A stretch of 64,000 nt of DNA from an uncultured Clostridia bacterium (GCA_947589025.1 CANQAY010000004.1:1-64000); one strand, 5' to 3'; shown: positions 1-9,453, counted from the first letter of the stretch. Program-made: numbers and translations. Notes: generated from the sequence alone by a model not told the origin.

Positions 1-2
1 GC

Positions 3-76
3 GGCACCATCGCCAAGTGGTAAGGCCAGGGTCTGCAAAACCCTCATCACCAGTTCGAGTCTGGTTGGTGCCTCCA
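3..76 (+). tRNA. tRNA-Cys (anticodon GCA)
   Basis: Acceptor GGCACCA(3-9) pairs TGGTGCC(66-72), discriminator T, encoded CCA at 74-76, anticodon loop ctGCAaa, T-loop ttcgagt. Confidence 0.96.
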
Positions 77-92
77 ACATCAGCCTAAAAAT

Positions 93-115
93 TTGTGCAG
101 CAGCACAATTTTTTT
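93..115 (+). terminator. Intrinsic terminator after tRNA-Cys
   Basis: TTGTGC-agca-GCACAA followed by T7. Confidence 0.85.
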
Positions 116-129
116 ATAAAAAAAGGGGG

Positions 130-822
130 TTAATTAACCCCAAAGCATTCTTCCAAAGTTAAATACGCTGAACGCGTTTTTTTATAATATTTTGTAAAAT
201 AATCTAGCCCAATCATAATGGAGTAAACCATTTTTTTGTCATTCCTGTCACTTGCCAAATATAGTGAATTTAACAGCATAGTAAATTCTTCTTTTTCATT
301 CATTTTAAGTTTATAGCTATCAACATTTGAAAGAATTAATTTAACTTGAGTTTTAATTTTATTGTAATAATTGTTTTGATATTCGCTAGTATCCACAATT
401 ATGTGCCGGTTAGAGTAGGCGTTGTTTATTGCTTCTTTAAAAGGAATTATAACATTATCGGCAAAATTATAAAATTCTTTGCCTGCGCCATCGTTAGAGG
501 CAAAATATTTTGATATAAAATCATAAAAATTAAGCATTTTGTTGTCAAACCTATACAAAAGGTTAAACACAAAGGCAATTATTTGCATGGTGTCTTCTGG
601 CAAAACGAGGCTAAAATTATTGTCTTTTTCAAGCACTGCTTTTTCAAAATTAGCGTTAAAATCATATCCTTTTAAGGCAGATGAAATAATATCAGTTAAT
701 TTTTCATCGGTTGCAATAAGTTTCAGCAAAGATGCAATTTTAACATCAGCCAAAATATATCTGCCTGCAATAAATTCATCGCAGGCGGTGTTAAACGGAA
801 TTAATTCTTGAATGTTATTCAT
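130..822 (-). CDS. Hypothetical protein
   Basis: 230 aa ORF with GGAGAG Shine-Dalgarno upstream of ATG on the minus strand; no family recognised. Confidence 0.75.
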   Translation of the reverse strand: MNNIQELIPFNTACDEFIAGRYILADVKIASLLKLIATDEKLTDIISSALKGYDFNANFEKAVLEKDNNFSLVLPEDTMQIIAFVFNLLYRFDNKMLNFYDFISKYFASNDGAGKEFYNFADNVIIPFKEAINNAYSNRHIIVDTSEYQNNYYNKIKTQVKLILSNVDSYKLKMNEKEEFTMLLNSLYLASDRNDKKMVYSIMIGLDYFTKYYKKTRSAYLTLEECFGVN

Positions 823-962
823 AATCTCTCCTAATAAAATTTTAACATTTTATTAATGTTAAAGCAAGTTTTTTGGCAATAAAAATAAAATCGACATATT
901 TAACTTAAAAACTTGCCTTTTAAATTTGTTTTGTGTATACTTGTTTTAAGAGGAATATAACT

Positions 963-1499
963 ATGGATTTTGTACCAGATAGCACGGTTTATAAGTTAAT
1001 TATACTTTATGTGTTGGATAAGATGGAAATCCCTTTAACAGAAAATTCAATTTTGGAAATATGTTCTAGCCAAAATAACTGGATTAATTGGATGGATTGT
1101 AAAGATCTGTTATTTCAACTTTTAACTGCCAAATTTGTTTATAAACCAAACAGTGATAATGACGAAAATCGATATAACATAACGGTAAATGGCAGGGGGT
1201 GTTTATCTCAGTTTTACACTCGCATTCCAAAAAGTTTAAGGGAACAAATTGACGCTTTTGCGTTAGAGCATAAGATGGATTTTAAGCGCAGTCAAGAATA
1301 TGTTTCAAAAAATTATAAAAACGAAGACGGCAGTTATACAATAGAATTGCGCATTCTTGAGCCGGTTACTGCAAGCACAATATTTTCTGTTTCAATAAGA
1401 ACAGATACCCGCACTTCGGCCATGCTTGCATGCAAAAAGTGGAAGGAGTTAGCGCCAAGCATATATCAAGCTATTTATGATAAAATTATAGAGACATAA
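963..1499 (+). CDS. DUF4364-like protein
   Basis: Start revised to ATG 963 after AGAGGA SD; overall sequence resembles the Clostridia DUF4364 family. Confidence 0.8.
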   Translation: MDFVPDSTVYKLIILYVLDKMEIPLTENSILEICSSQNNWINWMDCKDLLFQLLTAKFVYKPNSDNDENRYNITVNGRGCLSQFYTRIPKSLREQIDAFALEHKMDFKRSQEYVSKNYKNEDGSYTIELRILEPVTASTIFSVSIRTDTRTSAMLACKKWKELAPSIYQAIYDKIIET

Positions 1500-1500
1500 A

Positions 1501-1523
1501 AAATGGGCAGCGCCCATTTTTTT
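1501..1523. terminator. Terminator between convergent genes
   Basis: AAATGGGC-agc-GCCCATTTTTTT. Confidence 0.9.
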
Positions 1524-2067
1524 AATAAATATTGTTATAAGATTGAACTTCTTTCATAACTTTAATTTCGGTTGTTACATGGTAAACAGTGTTAAAGCCA
1601 GAAACCGCTATAAAGAACAAAATTGGCAAATAAAATGAAATGGAAGAGTAATAAAAATATTCAAGTATTGCATAAGTTAAGCCAGAAACCAAAGCAAAAC
1701 CCATAACTAAAGCAATTAATTTGGTAAGTTTATCATACATTCTAACAAAGCTGCCTTTTTTATTGTCAGAGAAAATGGTAACCATTCTCACTGCATGCCC
1801 ATGCAATTTAATTTTACTTAAAGTGTCAACAGCCCTATAAGCATAAGCAAAAGCAACCAAATCAAACAAAATAGAAACAATTAAGACAATTGTGCCAACG
1901 GCGGCTTTTAAGGTTGTTAGGGTGTGAAGGGAATAATCTCTAAAAATAAAAATTATTTGCCAAACAAACACAATAAAAAACAATAATGCAAACAAAATTC
2001 TAAAAATGGCATCTTTTTTTAACAATGGAGTATCTTTATTTTGATATTCAAAACTTCTTACTTTCAT
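1522..2067 (-). CDS. Hypothetical membrane protein (4 predicted TM segments)
   Basis: Hydrophobic segments in 181 aa ORF; GAGG SD upstream. Confidence 0.7.
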   Translation of the reverse strand: MKVRSFEYQNKDTPLLKKDAIFRILFALLFFIVFVWQIIFIFRDYSLHTLTTLKAAVGTIVLIVSILFDLVAFAYAYRAVDTLSKIKLHGHAVRMVTIFSDNKKGSFVRMYDKLTKLIALVMGFALVSGLTYAILEYFYYSSISFYLPILFFIAVSGFNTVYHVTTEIKVMKEVQSYNNIY

Positions 2068-2127
2068 CTTAGCCTCAATTTAATTTTACAGCTAAAATTT
2101 TTAAAAGTCAATTAATTATGGCCATTT

Positions 2128-3102
2128 TTAAAGAAAAATTAAACATAACGGCACGCTAATTGCCAAGCATATTAATGCCTGTGTAAATTTTTGAAGGCAC
2201 ATTGTTCGTTTAGAAATGTTAAGTTTAGATAAAAATGATAGTGATTGCATTAAAATGCTAACCCCACCAAACGCAATCAAAACGCTTGAAATTATTGTTT
2301 TAACACATAAACTAACAGGCGAGGAGGATAAACTTATTATGCCTCGAGTCATTTCTATCATCCCTTCTAGGCAAGATAAAATAACATTATAATTTTGTTT
2401 GCAATTAAACAAACCGCAAAAGGCATTAGCAATTGTTGGAAAAACCAATAAATTGTTTAATATTTCAATTAACAAAAAGCTAATTACAATAAAGCCACCC
2501 ACCATTAAAATGGACTGCATGCCATCGTAAACGCTTTCAAACAAAAGGTTGGGGTTATATTCCTTTTTTCCGCTATAGTTTAAGTTATTTTGTTTATTTG
2601 CAATTTTGCCCCTATATAGAATGCCATTTAACAAACTAGCTAAAATGTTGGCAATTAATATAATAACCCCCGCTTTATACGAATGCAAAATGCCAACTCC
2701 AACCGTGCCAATCATAAACATAGGCCCACTAACTGAGCAAAACGACATCATTTTTCTTGCTTCGTCATTGTCAATTCTTTTTAATTCGTGCATGTTGCAA
2801 ATTAATTTTGCCCCCATAGGGTATCCGGACAGAATAGACAAAAAATAGATTTTAGCACTGTTTCTTGTGTGATATAACTTGTAAAAAAACTTGTCCATAA
2901 AGTTATTAGAGTTGTCAAACAAGTTAACTATAATGCGCGTTATAACAAAAAAAGGGAACAAAACTGGCAAAAGTTTAAACGCCCAAACCGAAATTGCATT
3001 TAAAGAAGACTTAGCATACAAAGTAGGATTAATAATAAAAATAATGCACACAAATAAAAGCAATAATATCAAAATTTTGTTTGATTTTAGTTTTTTAATC
3101 AT
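2128..3102 (-). CDS. ylbJ: Sporulation integral membrane protein YlbJ-like
   Basis: PVLFPFFV, SGYPMGAKL, SVSGPMFMIGTVGVG motifs typical of YlbJ / nucleoside-recognition-domain proteins. Confidence 0.82.
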   Translation of the reverse strand: MIKKLKSNKILILLLLFVCIIFIINPTLYAKSSLNAISVWAFKLLPVLFPFFVITRIIVNLFDNSNNFMDKFFYKLYHTRNSAKIYFLSILSGYPMGAKLICNMHELKRIDNDEARKMMSFCSVSGPMFMIGTVGVGILHSYKAGVIILIANILASLLNGILYRGKIANKQNNLNYSGKKEYNPNLLFESVYDGMQSILMVGGFIVISFLLIEILNNLLVFPTIANAFCGLFNCKQNYNVILSCLEGMIEMTRGIISLSSSPVSLCVKTIISSVLIAFGGVSILMQSLSFLSKLNISKRTMCLQKFTQALICLAISVPLCLIFL

Positions 3103-3132
3103 ATATAATATATTTTAAAAAAGGTGTTTAAT

Positions 3133-3921
3133 ATGAAAAATTTTGCATTAGTTTTAAGTGGTGGGGCGGCAAAAGGTTTTGCGCATTTAGGTGTAATAAA
3201 ATCGCTTGCCAAACATGGGCTAAAGCCATCACTTATTGTTGGCACATCAATGGGTGCCTTAATTGGCGGGGTTTATGCTTCGGGCTTATCGGCTGAAGAA
3301 ATGGAAAATATGTCGCTTAAAGTTAACTCGTTAGGCAATTTTAGTTTATATTCCGCCTTATTTAAAGGCAACTTGCTAAACACAAACAAGGTAAAAAAAA
3401 TAGTATATAAAGCCGTGGGGGATGTTACACATGAGCAAGCCCCTATCAAGTTTGTTTCTGTGTCAACCGAACTTAACACCGGCAAACAACATTTGTTTGA
3501 TAAGGGCAGAATATTTGATAGCATTATGCCAAGCATATCAATTCCGGGCGTGTTTCCGCATGTTAAAATTGGCAACAACATCTATTGCGATGGTGGGCTG
3601 GTAAACAATTTGCCAGAAGATGTTGTTAAACTTTATATGCCAGATGCGGTAGTTATTTCGGTGGATGTGCTTGGAGATTATGAAAGGAACTATGAAAAAC
3701 TAAAATTTAAAACGGTTGGCAACATATTAAATGCAAGCAATTTAATGACAACAATTATAACAAACAGCAAACCTCAGGTGGCGGATTTAAGAATTGTAAT
3801 TAACCAACCAAACATAAGCCAAATGGGCTTTAATAAAAATAGTGTTCAAAAATCAATAAATAAAGGTGTTACAGCCGGCAACAAACATATTAAACAAATA
3901 TTAGAATTGTTAAAGGATTAA
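3133..3921 (+). CDS. Patatin-like phospholipase family protein
   Basis: GGAAKGFAHLGVI oxyanion motif, GTSMG nucleophile elbow, DGG; SD AAGGTG before ATG 3133. Confidence 0.92.
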   Translation: MKNFALVLSGGAAKGFAHLGVIKSLAKHGLKPSLIVGTSMGALIGGVYASGLSAEEMENMSLKVNSLGNFSLYSALFKGNLLNTNKVKKIVYKAVGDVTHEQAPIKFVSVSTELNTGKQHLFDKGRIFDSIMPSISIPGVFPHVKIGNNIYCDGGLVNNLPEDVVKLYMPDAVVISVDVLGDYERNYEKLKFKTVGNILNASNLMTTIITNSKPQVADLRIVINQPNISQMGFNKNSVQKSINKGVTAGNKHIKQILELLKD

Positions 3922-3922
3922 T

Positions 3923-4879
3923 ATGGATATTTTAAATAAAATTAAACAAAAAGCCAAAAAAATTGATGCTCGCATTGTGTTGCCCGAAGCTAATTTAGAT
4001 GAAAGAGTGTATAACGCTTGCAAAACTCTTTTAAATAAAAATCTTTGCAAAATTGTTGTTTTTGGCAAGAAGGAGCAGTTTGATAAAGACTTTTACACCC
4101 CCAATTGCCAAATAATTGAAATAGATAAATTTAATAGGCTAAACGAATTTGCCGAGCAACTTTTTGAATTAAGAAAATTAAAAGGGCTAACTTTAAAACA
4201 AGCAAAAGCTCTTGTTAAGCAACCCGATTATTTTACTATGATGCTTTTAAAAAACAATTTGGCGGACGGTGCAGTTGCCGGCGCCTGTTGGACAACTGCC
4301 AACACGCTTCGCCCAGCCTTGCAAATTGTTAAAACAAAGCCTAATAAATCAATTGTTACTGGCGCTATGTTAATGCTAAAAGAAGGCAAAAAGCCGTTGG
4401 TTTTTGGAGATGTTTCATTAATTGAAAATCCCACTGCCGAAAATTTAGCAGAAATTGCCATTTCTTGTGCCGAATTTTATAAAAAAGTAATAGGTCAGCC
4501 AAAAGTTGCAATGCTATCTTATTCAACAAAGGGCAGTGCTAGCAGTGATATGGTGGCAAAAGTTCAACAAGCTGTTAAGTTGGCACAAAATAAAAGCAAA
4601 TTTTTAATTGATGGTGAAATGCAGGCGGATAGCGCTTTAAATAAGCAAACCGCACTAAAAAAGGGCGTTACAAGTGGGGTGGCGGGCAGTGCAAATGTGC
4701 TTATATTTCCAGATTTAAATGCCGGAAACATTGGTTACAAACTTGTTTCACGCCTAGCAGGGTATGCAGCCATTGGCCCAATAATGCTTAATTTTAACAA
4801 ACCAGTTAACGATTTAAGCCGCGGCTGCACTGTGCAAGAAATTATAAACACTGTGCTTTTAACAAAAATATTTATTTAA
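3923..4879 (+). CDS. pta: Phosphate acetyltransferase
   Basis: RIVLPEA N-terminus, ADGAVAGACWTTANTLRPALQIV, ANVLIFPDLNAGNIGYKLVSRLA motif. Confidence 0.93.
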   Translation: MDILNKIKQKAKKIDARIVLPEANLDERVYNACKTLLNKNLCKIVVFGKKEQFDKDFYTPNCQIIEIDKFNRLNEFAEQLFELRKLKGLTLKQAKALVKQPDYFTMMLLKNNLADGAVAGACWTTANTLRPALQIVKTKPNKSIVTGAMLMLKEGKKPLVFGDVSLIENPTAENLAEIAISCAEFYKKVIGQPKVAMLSYSTKGSASSDMVAKVQQAVKLAQNKSKFLIDGEMQADSALNKQTALKKGVTSGVAGSANVLIFPDLNAGNIGYKLVSRLAGYAAIGPIMLNFNKPVNDLSRGCTVQEIINTVLLTKIFI

Positions 4880-4904
4880 TTGCCTATTGACAAGGCAATT
4901 TTTT
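4879..4904 (+). terminator. pta terminator, overlapping the next promoter
   Basis: ATTGCC-tattgacaa-GGCAATTTTTT; the loop contains TTGACA. Confidence 0.8.
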
Positions 4905-4914
4905 GTGTTATAAT
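4887..4914 (+). promoter_or_regulatory. Promoter, predicted leaderless
   Basis: TTGACA(4887-4892)-16-TATAAT(4909-4914), 6 nt, ATG 4921, no SD. Confidence 0.82.
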
Positions 4915-4920
4915 ATTAAC

Positions 4921-5559
4921 ATGAAATATAATAAATTTGATTTTGAACAATTTTTTAATTATTTTTTGCAATATGGCAATGTGCATGCCATTTTTGTTAC
5001 GCCAGATGGTTACAATTTAGGTGATTATGAAAGGCGCATAAGGGTTAATTGGATCCGCTTATATCCTCATCAAATTGATTTGTTAACCGAACACGGCTTT
5101 GAATGGAAAACCCCAAAACCAAACTTTGTTGTTAGGGCATATGAGCGCAAAAACGGTTTTGATTTTAACAAATTTTGGGCACATTATTTAATGTATGGCA
5201 ATGTTATTCAAACATTTGTTTGCCCAGACGGATACAAATTGGGTTATTACGAAATGAAAATTAAAGATTCTTTAGTTAGCCTAACCGATGCTCAAAAACA
5301 GTTGTTAATTGAACACGGCTTTAGTTGGAAGCATAATTTTCATTTTAAATATAAAGAATTTTTGGAATACTTTAATCAATATGGCAACGTTAAAAAAGAT
5401 TTTGTTACCCCAGACGGCTACAGATTGGGTTATTTAGAGTATCGCATAAGGCAAAATGAATTAAAATTGGCAGATTATCAAAAACAAGAATTAAATGATA
5501 TTGGGTTTAATTGGGGCGCTAGGCGTAAAAGAAGAAAAACAAATAATGTTGATATTTAG
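4921..5559 (+). CDS. Standalone protein with three helicase-associated (HA)-like repeats
   Basis: Three 58-aa units F..F..Y..YGNV...F..PDGY.LG..E..I......L...Q...L...GF.W; basic tail GARRKRRK. Confidence 0.82.
   Translation: MKYNKFDFEQFFNYFLQYGNVHAIFVTPDGYNLGDYERRIRVNWIRLYPHQIDLLTEHGFEWKTPKPNFVVRAYERKNGFDFNKFWAHYLMYGNVIQTFVCPDGYKLGYYEMKIKDSLVSLTDAQKQLLIEHGFSWKHNFHFKYKEFLEYFNQYGNVKKDFVTPDGYRLGYLEYRIRQNELKLADYQKQELNDIGFNWGARRKRRKTNNVDI
4936..5517 (+). repeat. Three tandem 58-aa HA-like protein repeats (4936-5109, 5158-5331, 5344-5517)
   Basis: Aligned translated units share YGNV, PDGY.LG and GF.W. Confidence 0.85.
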
Positions 5560-5583
5560 AGGCATAATTTGCCTCTTTTTTAT
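5558..5583 (+). terminator. Intrinsic terminator
   Basis: AGAGGCA-taatt-TGCCTCTTTTTT. Confidence 0.9.
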
Positions 5584-5642
5584 TAAAATGTTTTGTTTTA
5601 AACTTTTTGTGTGATAAAATTAAAAAGTTAATAGGAGAAAGT

Positions 5643-6827
5643 ATGAAAGTTTTAGTAGTAAATTCTGGCAGCAGCAGTTTAAAAGCTCAGTTAATGGAAA
5701 CATCTAACGGCAAGGTGCTTGCAAAAGCTTATTGCCAACGCATAGGGCTAAATAATCCCTTTATGGAATATAAAACAACTGAAAAACAAAATATTGAAGC
5801 CCCAATGCCAACCCATAAAGAGGCATTTCAGCTAGTTTTAAACAGTTTGTTGGATAAAAAGTTGGGCGTTATAAAATCTTTAGAAGAAATTAAAGCAATA
5901 GGGCACAGAATGGTTAATTTTGGTGAAAAATATAACCAATCTATTGTTGTAGACAAGCGCGTTTTGAAGGATTTAGAAAAATATATTCATTTTGCACCGC
6001 TTCACAACCCAGCTGCACTTTTGGGCGTTAAAGTTTGCATGGAATTAATGCCAAAAGTTAAAAATGTTGCTGTGTTTGATACTGCATTTCATTCAACCAT
6101 GCCAGAAAAAGCATATATGTATGCTATTCCTTACGAACTTTATAGCAAAAATAAAATTCGCCGTTATGGTGCACACGGCACAAGCCACCGCTACATCGCC
6201 CTAAAATGTAAAGAGCTTTTTGGCTCGCTTAAGGGCAAAAAAATTATTTCTTGCCACATAGGTTCGGGCAGCAGTATTTGTGCAATTAAAGATGGCGTTT
6301 GTGTGGATACTTCAATGGGTTACACTCCACTTGCAGGCGTGGTTATGGGCACCCGCTCGGGGGATATTGACCCTTCCGTTGTTCAAGCCATTATGGATGT
6401 TAAAAAGATTGATATTAATGCGGCAATTAATTTGTTAAATAAAGAAAGCGGCTTGCTTGGCGTTACCGGTAAATATAGTGATTTACGCGATATTGACGCT
6501 AATTTGGATAACCCTCAGGTTAAATTGGCATTTGATATGCTTGTTTATTCAATTAAAAAATATATTGGCGCTTACGCCGCTGCAATGAATGGGGTGGATT
6601 ACATTATATTTACCGCCGGCGTTGGCGAAAATGATGCTCTTGTGCGCGAAGCCGTTTGTAAAGATATGGAATATTTGGGAGTAGAGTTTGATAGCAAAAT
6701 AAACCAAACTGCACCTCGTGGCACAATACAAGAATTTTCTAAAAAGACAAGCCGCGTAAAAGTTTACCGTATTCCAACCGACGAAGAGTATATGATTGCA
6801 ATGGATACTGCAAGTTTGGCAAAATAA
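5643..6827 (+). CDS. ackA: Acetate kinase
   Basis: VLVVNSGSSSLKAQL, VFDTAFHSTMPEKAYMYAIPYELY, GAHGTSHRYI; SD AGGAGA before ATG 5643. Confidence 0.96.
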   Translation: MKVLVVNSGSSSLKAQLMETSNGKVLAKAYCQRIGLNNPFMEYKTTEKQNIEAPMPTHKEAFQLVLNSLLDKKLGVIKSLEEIKAIGHRMVNFGEKYNQSIVVDKRVLKDLEKYIHFAPLHNPAALLGVKVCMELMPKVKNVAVFDTAFHSTMPEKAYMYAIPYELYSKNKIRRYGAHGTSHRYIALKCKELFGSLKGKKIISCHIGSGSSICAIKDGVCVDTSMGYTPLAGVVMGTRSGDIDPSVVQAIMDVKKIDINAAINLLNKESGLLGVTGKYSDLRDIDANLDNPQVKLAFDMLVYSIKKYIGAYAAAMNGVDYIIFTAGVGENDALVREAVCKDMEYLGVEFDSKINQTAPRGTIQEFSKKTSRVKVYRIPTDEEYMIAMDTASLAK

Positions 6828-6847
6828 AATAAATTTTTAAAAACTAG

Positions 6848-6876
6848 TTGACATACAATTTTATATTTGCTATACT
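6848..6876 (+). promoter_or_regulatory. Promoter for rpmF
   Basis: TTGACA(6848-6853)-17-TATACT(6871-6876). Confidence 0.85.
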
Positions 6877-6893
6877 TATCTCGATTTTGTCGG

Positions 6894-6933
6894 GTGTTGA
6901 TAGATAAGTTGTGCAAAAAATTATCTGCAACAC
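6894..6933 (+). promoter_or_regulatory. Candidate structured 5' leader of rpmF
   Basis: GTGTTG-at-AGATAA [13-nt loop] TTATCT-g-CAACAC, 12 bp in two helices, just upstream of AGGAGG. Confidence 0.6.
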
Positions 6934-6952
6934 AATATATAGGAGGTAAATA

Positions 6953-7144
6953 ATGGCTGTTCCAAAAGGAAAAGTGTCTAAGGCTAGGCGTGATAAACGC
7001 CGTGCTAACTGGAAAGCCGCTGTTCCTACACTAGTAGAATGCCCACATTGCCATGAAAAGAAAGTGGCACATCAGGTTTGTAAAAATTGTGGTTATTATG
7101 ATGGCGAGCAAGTTATTAACTTAGACGAAAAAAAGACAAAATAA
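6953..7144 (+). CDS. rpmF: 50S ribosomal protein L32
   Basis: MAVPKGKVSKARRDKRRANWK..., C4 zinc ribbon CPHC/CKNCG. Confidence 0.97.
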   Translation: MAVPKGKVSKARRDKRRANWKAAVPTLVECPHCHEKKVAHQVCKNCGYYDGEQVINLDEKKTK

Positions 7145-7151
7145 ATTAATT

Positions 7152-7173
7152 TGGGGTTTATCCCCATTTTTTT
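7152..7173 (+). terminator. rpmF terminator
   Basis: TGGGG-tttat-CCCCA-T7. Confidence 0.9.
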
Positions 7174-7181
7174 ATTTTTAT

Positions 7182-7209
7182 TTGACAATTTGTTTTATTG
7201 TGATATAAT
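7182..7209 (+). promoter_or_regulatory. Promoter, predicted leaderless
   Basis: TTGACA(7182-7187)-16-TATAAT(7204-7209), 6 nt, ATG 7216. Confidence 0.82.
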
Positions 7210-7215
7210 AACAAT

Positions 7216-8346
7216 ATGACAGCAGAAGAAATAAAAGAGTTTTTTAAACAAAACCCTGCATTAAAAATTGTTTTAAGCGACAAACTTGCAGGGGAATTTA
7301 ACAAAATAAGCCTACGCCCAGTTAACATTAAGGGTGAACAGCTTTTTCAACTAGAAAAATCCACAAAAACGCAGGTTTTTCATGAAAATTTGCCATACTC
7401 TGTGGCAATTGACAGGCTAGAGCTTAACAACTTTAAACAAATTTTGTTTGAAGTGCCCCAAAAATCTTATATCTTTTCAATTTCCAAAAACGGATATAAA
7501 AAGAGGGTTAAGGCCAACAATTTAGCCAAAGTGGATACCCTACACAACAAAACTAAAAAATATCTTTTAAATGAGGGGGACAATGTTCCCGTTATGCAAG
7601 AGCTTGGCATTTTTACCAAAGAAAATAAAATTGTTGCTTCAATGTATGATAAATTTAAACAAATAAATAGGTTTATTGAAATTATTGATGACGAATTTAA
7701 AACATCAAATTTGAATGATATCACAATTTTGGATTTTGGCTGTGGCAAAAGTTATTTAACATTTTTAATTTATCATTATTTTGTTAACATTAAAAAAATT
7801 AAAGCACACATTATCGGCTACGACATTAAAAATGATGTGGTGGAAAATTGCAACAAGCTGGCAAAAAAATACAACTATTCCGGGCTTGAATTTGTTTTAA
7901 GCGACGTTAAAAAAGATAAATTATTTTCTGGCAAAATTGATATGATAATTACTTTGCACGCTTGCGATACAGCAACCGATTACGCCTTAAACTTTGCAAT
8001 TAAAAACAAGGTTAAATATATATTTTCTGTTCCTTGCTGCCAACATGAAATAAATTTATCAATAAAAAATGGTGGTGAGTTTGACATAATGTTAAAAGAT
8101 GGCATTATTAAAGAACGATTTAGCGCACTTTTAACGGATGAAATTCGTGCCGAAATTTTGCGTGCTTTTGGCTATAGTGTGGATATGATTGAGTTTGTAG
8201 ATTTTGCTCATTCACCAAAAAATATTATGATACGCGCCAAACAAACAACATCAAAAATTAACACAAAAATTTTAGAAAAGTTACAAAATTTAATAAAAAA
8301 TTACAATTTTTCGCAAAAATTATACGATTTATCAACAAAAAAATAA
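7216..8346 (+). CDS. Class I SAM-dependent methyltransferase (Methyltransf_32-like)
   Basis: ILDFGCGKSYLTFLIYHYF motif, LHACDTATDYAL. Confidence 0.82.
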   Translation: MTAEEIKEFFKQNPALKIVLSDKLAGEFNKISLRPVNIKGEQLFQLEKSTKTQVFHENLPYSVAIDRLELNNFKQILFEVPQKSYIFSISKNGYKKRVKANNLAKVDTLHNKTKKYLLNEGDNVPVMQELGIFTKENKIVASMYDKFKQINRFIEIIDDEFKTSNLNDITILDFGCGKSYLTFLIYHYFVNIKKIKAHIIGYDIKNDVVENCNKLAKKYNYSGLEFVLSDVKKDKLFSGKIDMIITLHACDTATDYALNFAIKNKVKYIFSVPCCQHEINLSIKNGGEFDIMLKDGIIKERFSALLTDEIRAEILRAFGYSVDMIEFVDFAHSPKNIMIRAKQTTSKINTKILEKLQNLIKNYNFSQKLYDLSTKK

Positions 8347-8379
8347 ATTTTTTGTGCTTTTTTAAAAATTTTTAATATA

Positions 8380-8410
8380 AAAAGTAACCTCTCATTTTGG
8401 TTTACTTTTT
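8380..8410 (+). terminator. Intrinsic terminator
   Basis: AAAAGTAACC-tctcatttt-GGTTTACTTTTTT. Confidence 0.75.
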
Positions 8411-8457
8411 TATTTTTTTTTACTATAATTTATTTAACAAGTTTTAAGGAGAAATTT

Positions 8458-9453
8458 ATGAAAATTGTGGTTGACGCTTTTGGTGGAGATTTTGCACCGT
8501 TTGAAATTGTGTTGGGTGCAATTAAAGCATTGCAAGCAAATGAAAAATTGAATTTGGTTTTGGTGGGGGATAAAGACAAAATTACAGAAATTTTGCAAGA
8601 GCAAGTTTATGTTAGTGATAAACTTGAAATTGTTCACGCCCCAGATGTTGTAACTATGGATGATGTGCCAACTGTTGCAATTCGCACCAAAAAAACGTCT
8701 AGCATTGTTGTTGCATATGACTATTTAAAAAACAATGACGATGCAGTGGCGTTGGTCAGTGCGGGCAGCACGGGCGCAACGCTTACTGGCGCAGTGTTAA
8801 AGCTTGGGCGCATTCAGGGCATATCCCGCCCAGCATTGGCACCAATTTTGCCAACAGTTAACGATAAAGGCGTTATGCTTTTAGATTGCGGCGCTAATGC
8901 CGATTGCAAATCTGAAAATTTATTGCATTTTGCAATTATGGGCAATGAATATATGAAGGCAATGGGGGTTAAAAAACCACGCATTGCACTTTTAAACATT
9001 GGCACAGAAGAAGAAAAGGGCAGCGAAATGATTAAAGAGGCACATCAATTGCTTAAAAATTCTAACCTAAACTTTGTTGGCAATATTGAATCTCGTGATA
9101 TTTTGCGCGGCAGTGTGGATGTTATTGTTAGTGATGGTTTTTCGGGCAATATTGCCTTAAAAACAATTGAGGGCGTTGCCGAAGTGTTGTTTGGCGAACT
9201 TAAAGACACTGTAAAATCTTCATTTAAAGCAAAGTTGGGCGGATTGTTGCTTAAAAAGAGCCTTAAAGGCATAAAAGCTAAATATGACTATCAAAAACTT
9301 GGCGGCGCTCCACTATTGGGTGTTAGCAAAATTGTGCTAAAATGCCATGGCAACAGCAAATCGGACACTATTGCAAAAACAATTAATCAAGCTTATACGC
9401 TTGCCGAAAATAAAATGATTGAAAAGGTGACAAACGCAGTTGAAAAAATTTAA
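8458..9453 (+). CDS. plsX: Phosphate acyltransferase PlsX
   Basis: IVVDAFGGDFAPFEIVLGA, SAGSTGA, LLDCGANADCK, SDGFSGNIALKTIEG. Confidence 0.96.
   Translation: MKIVVDAFGGDFAPFEIVLGAIKALQANEKLNLVLVGDKDKITEILQEQVYVSDKLEIVHAPDVVTMDDVPTVAIRTKKTSSIVVAYDYLKNNDDAVALVSAGSTGATLTGAVLKLGRIQGISRPALAPILPTVNDKGVMLLDCGANADCKSENLLHFAIMGNEYMKAMGVKKPRIALLNIGTEEEKGSEMIKEAHQLLKNSNLNFVGNIESRDILRGSVDVIVSDGFSGNIALKTIEGVAEVLFGELKDTVKSSFKAKLGGLLLKKSLKGIKAKYDYQKLGGAPLLGVSKIVLKCHGNSKSDTIAKTINQAYTLAENKMIEKVTNAVEKI

Noticed and set aside
539-811. 90 aa plus-strand ORF inside 130-822 minus gene
   Set aside because: Antisense to the ORF that has a clear SD and better coding character
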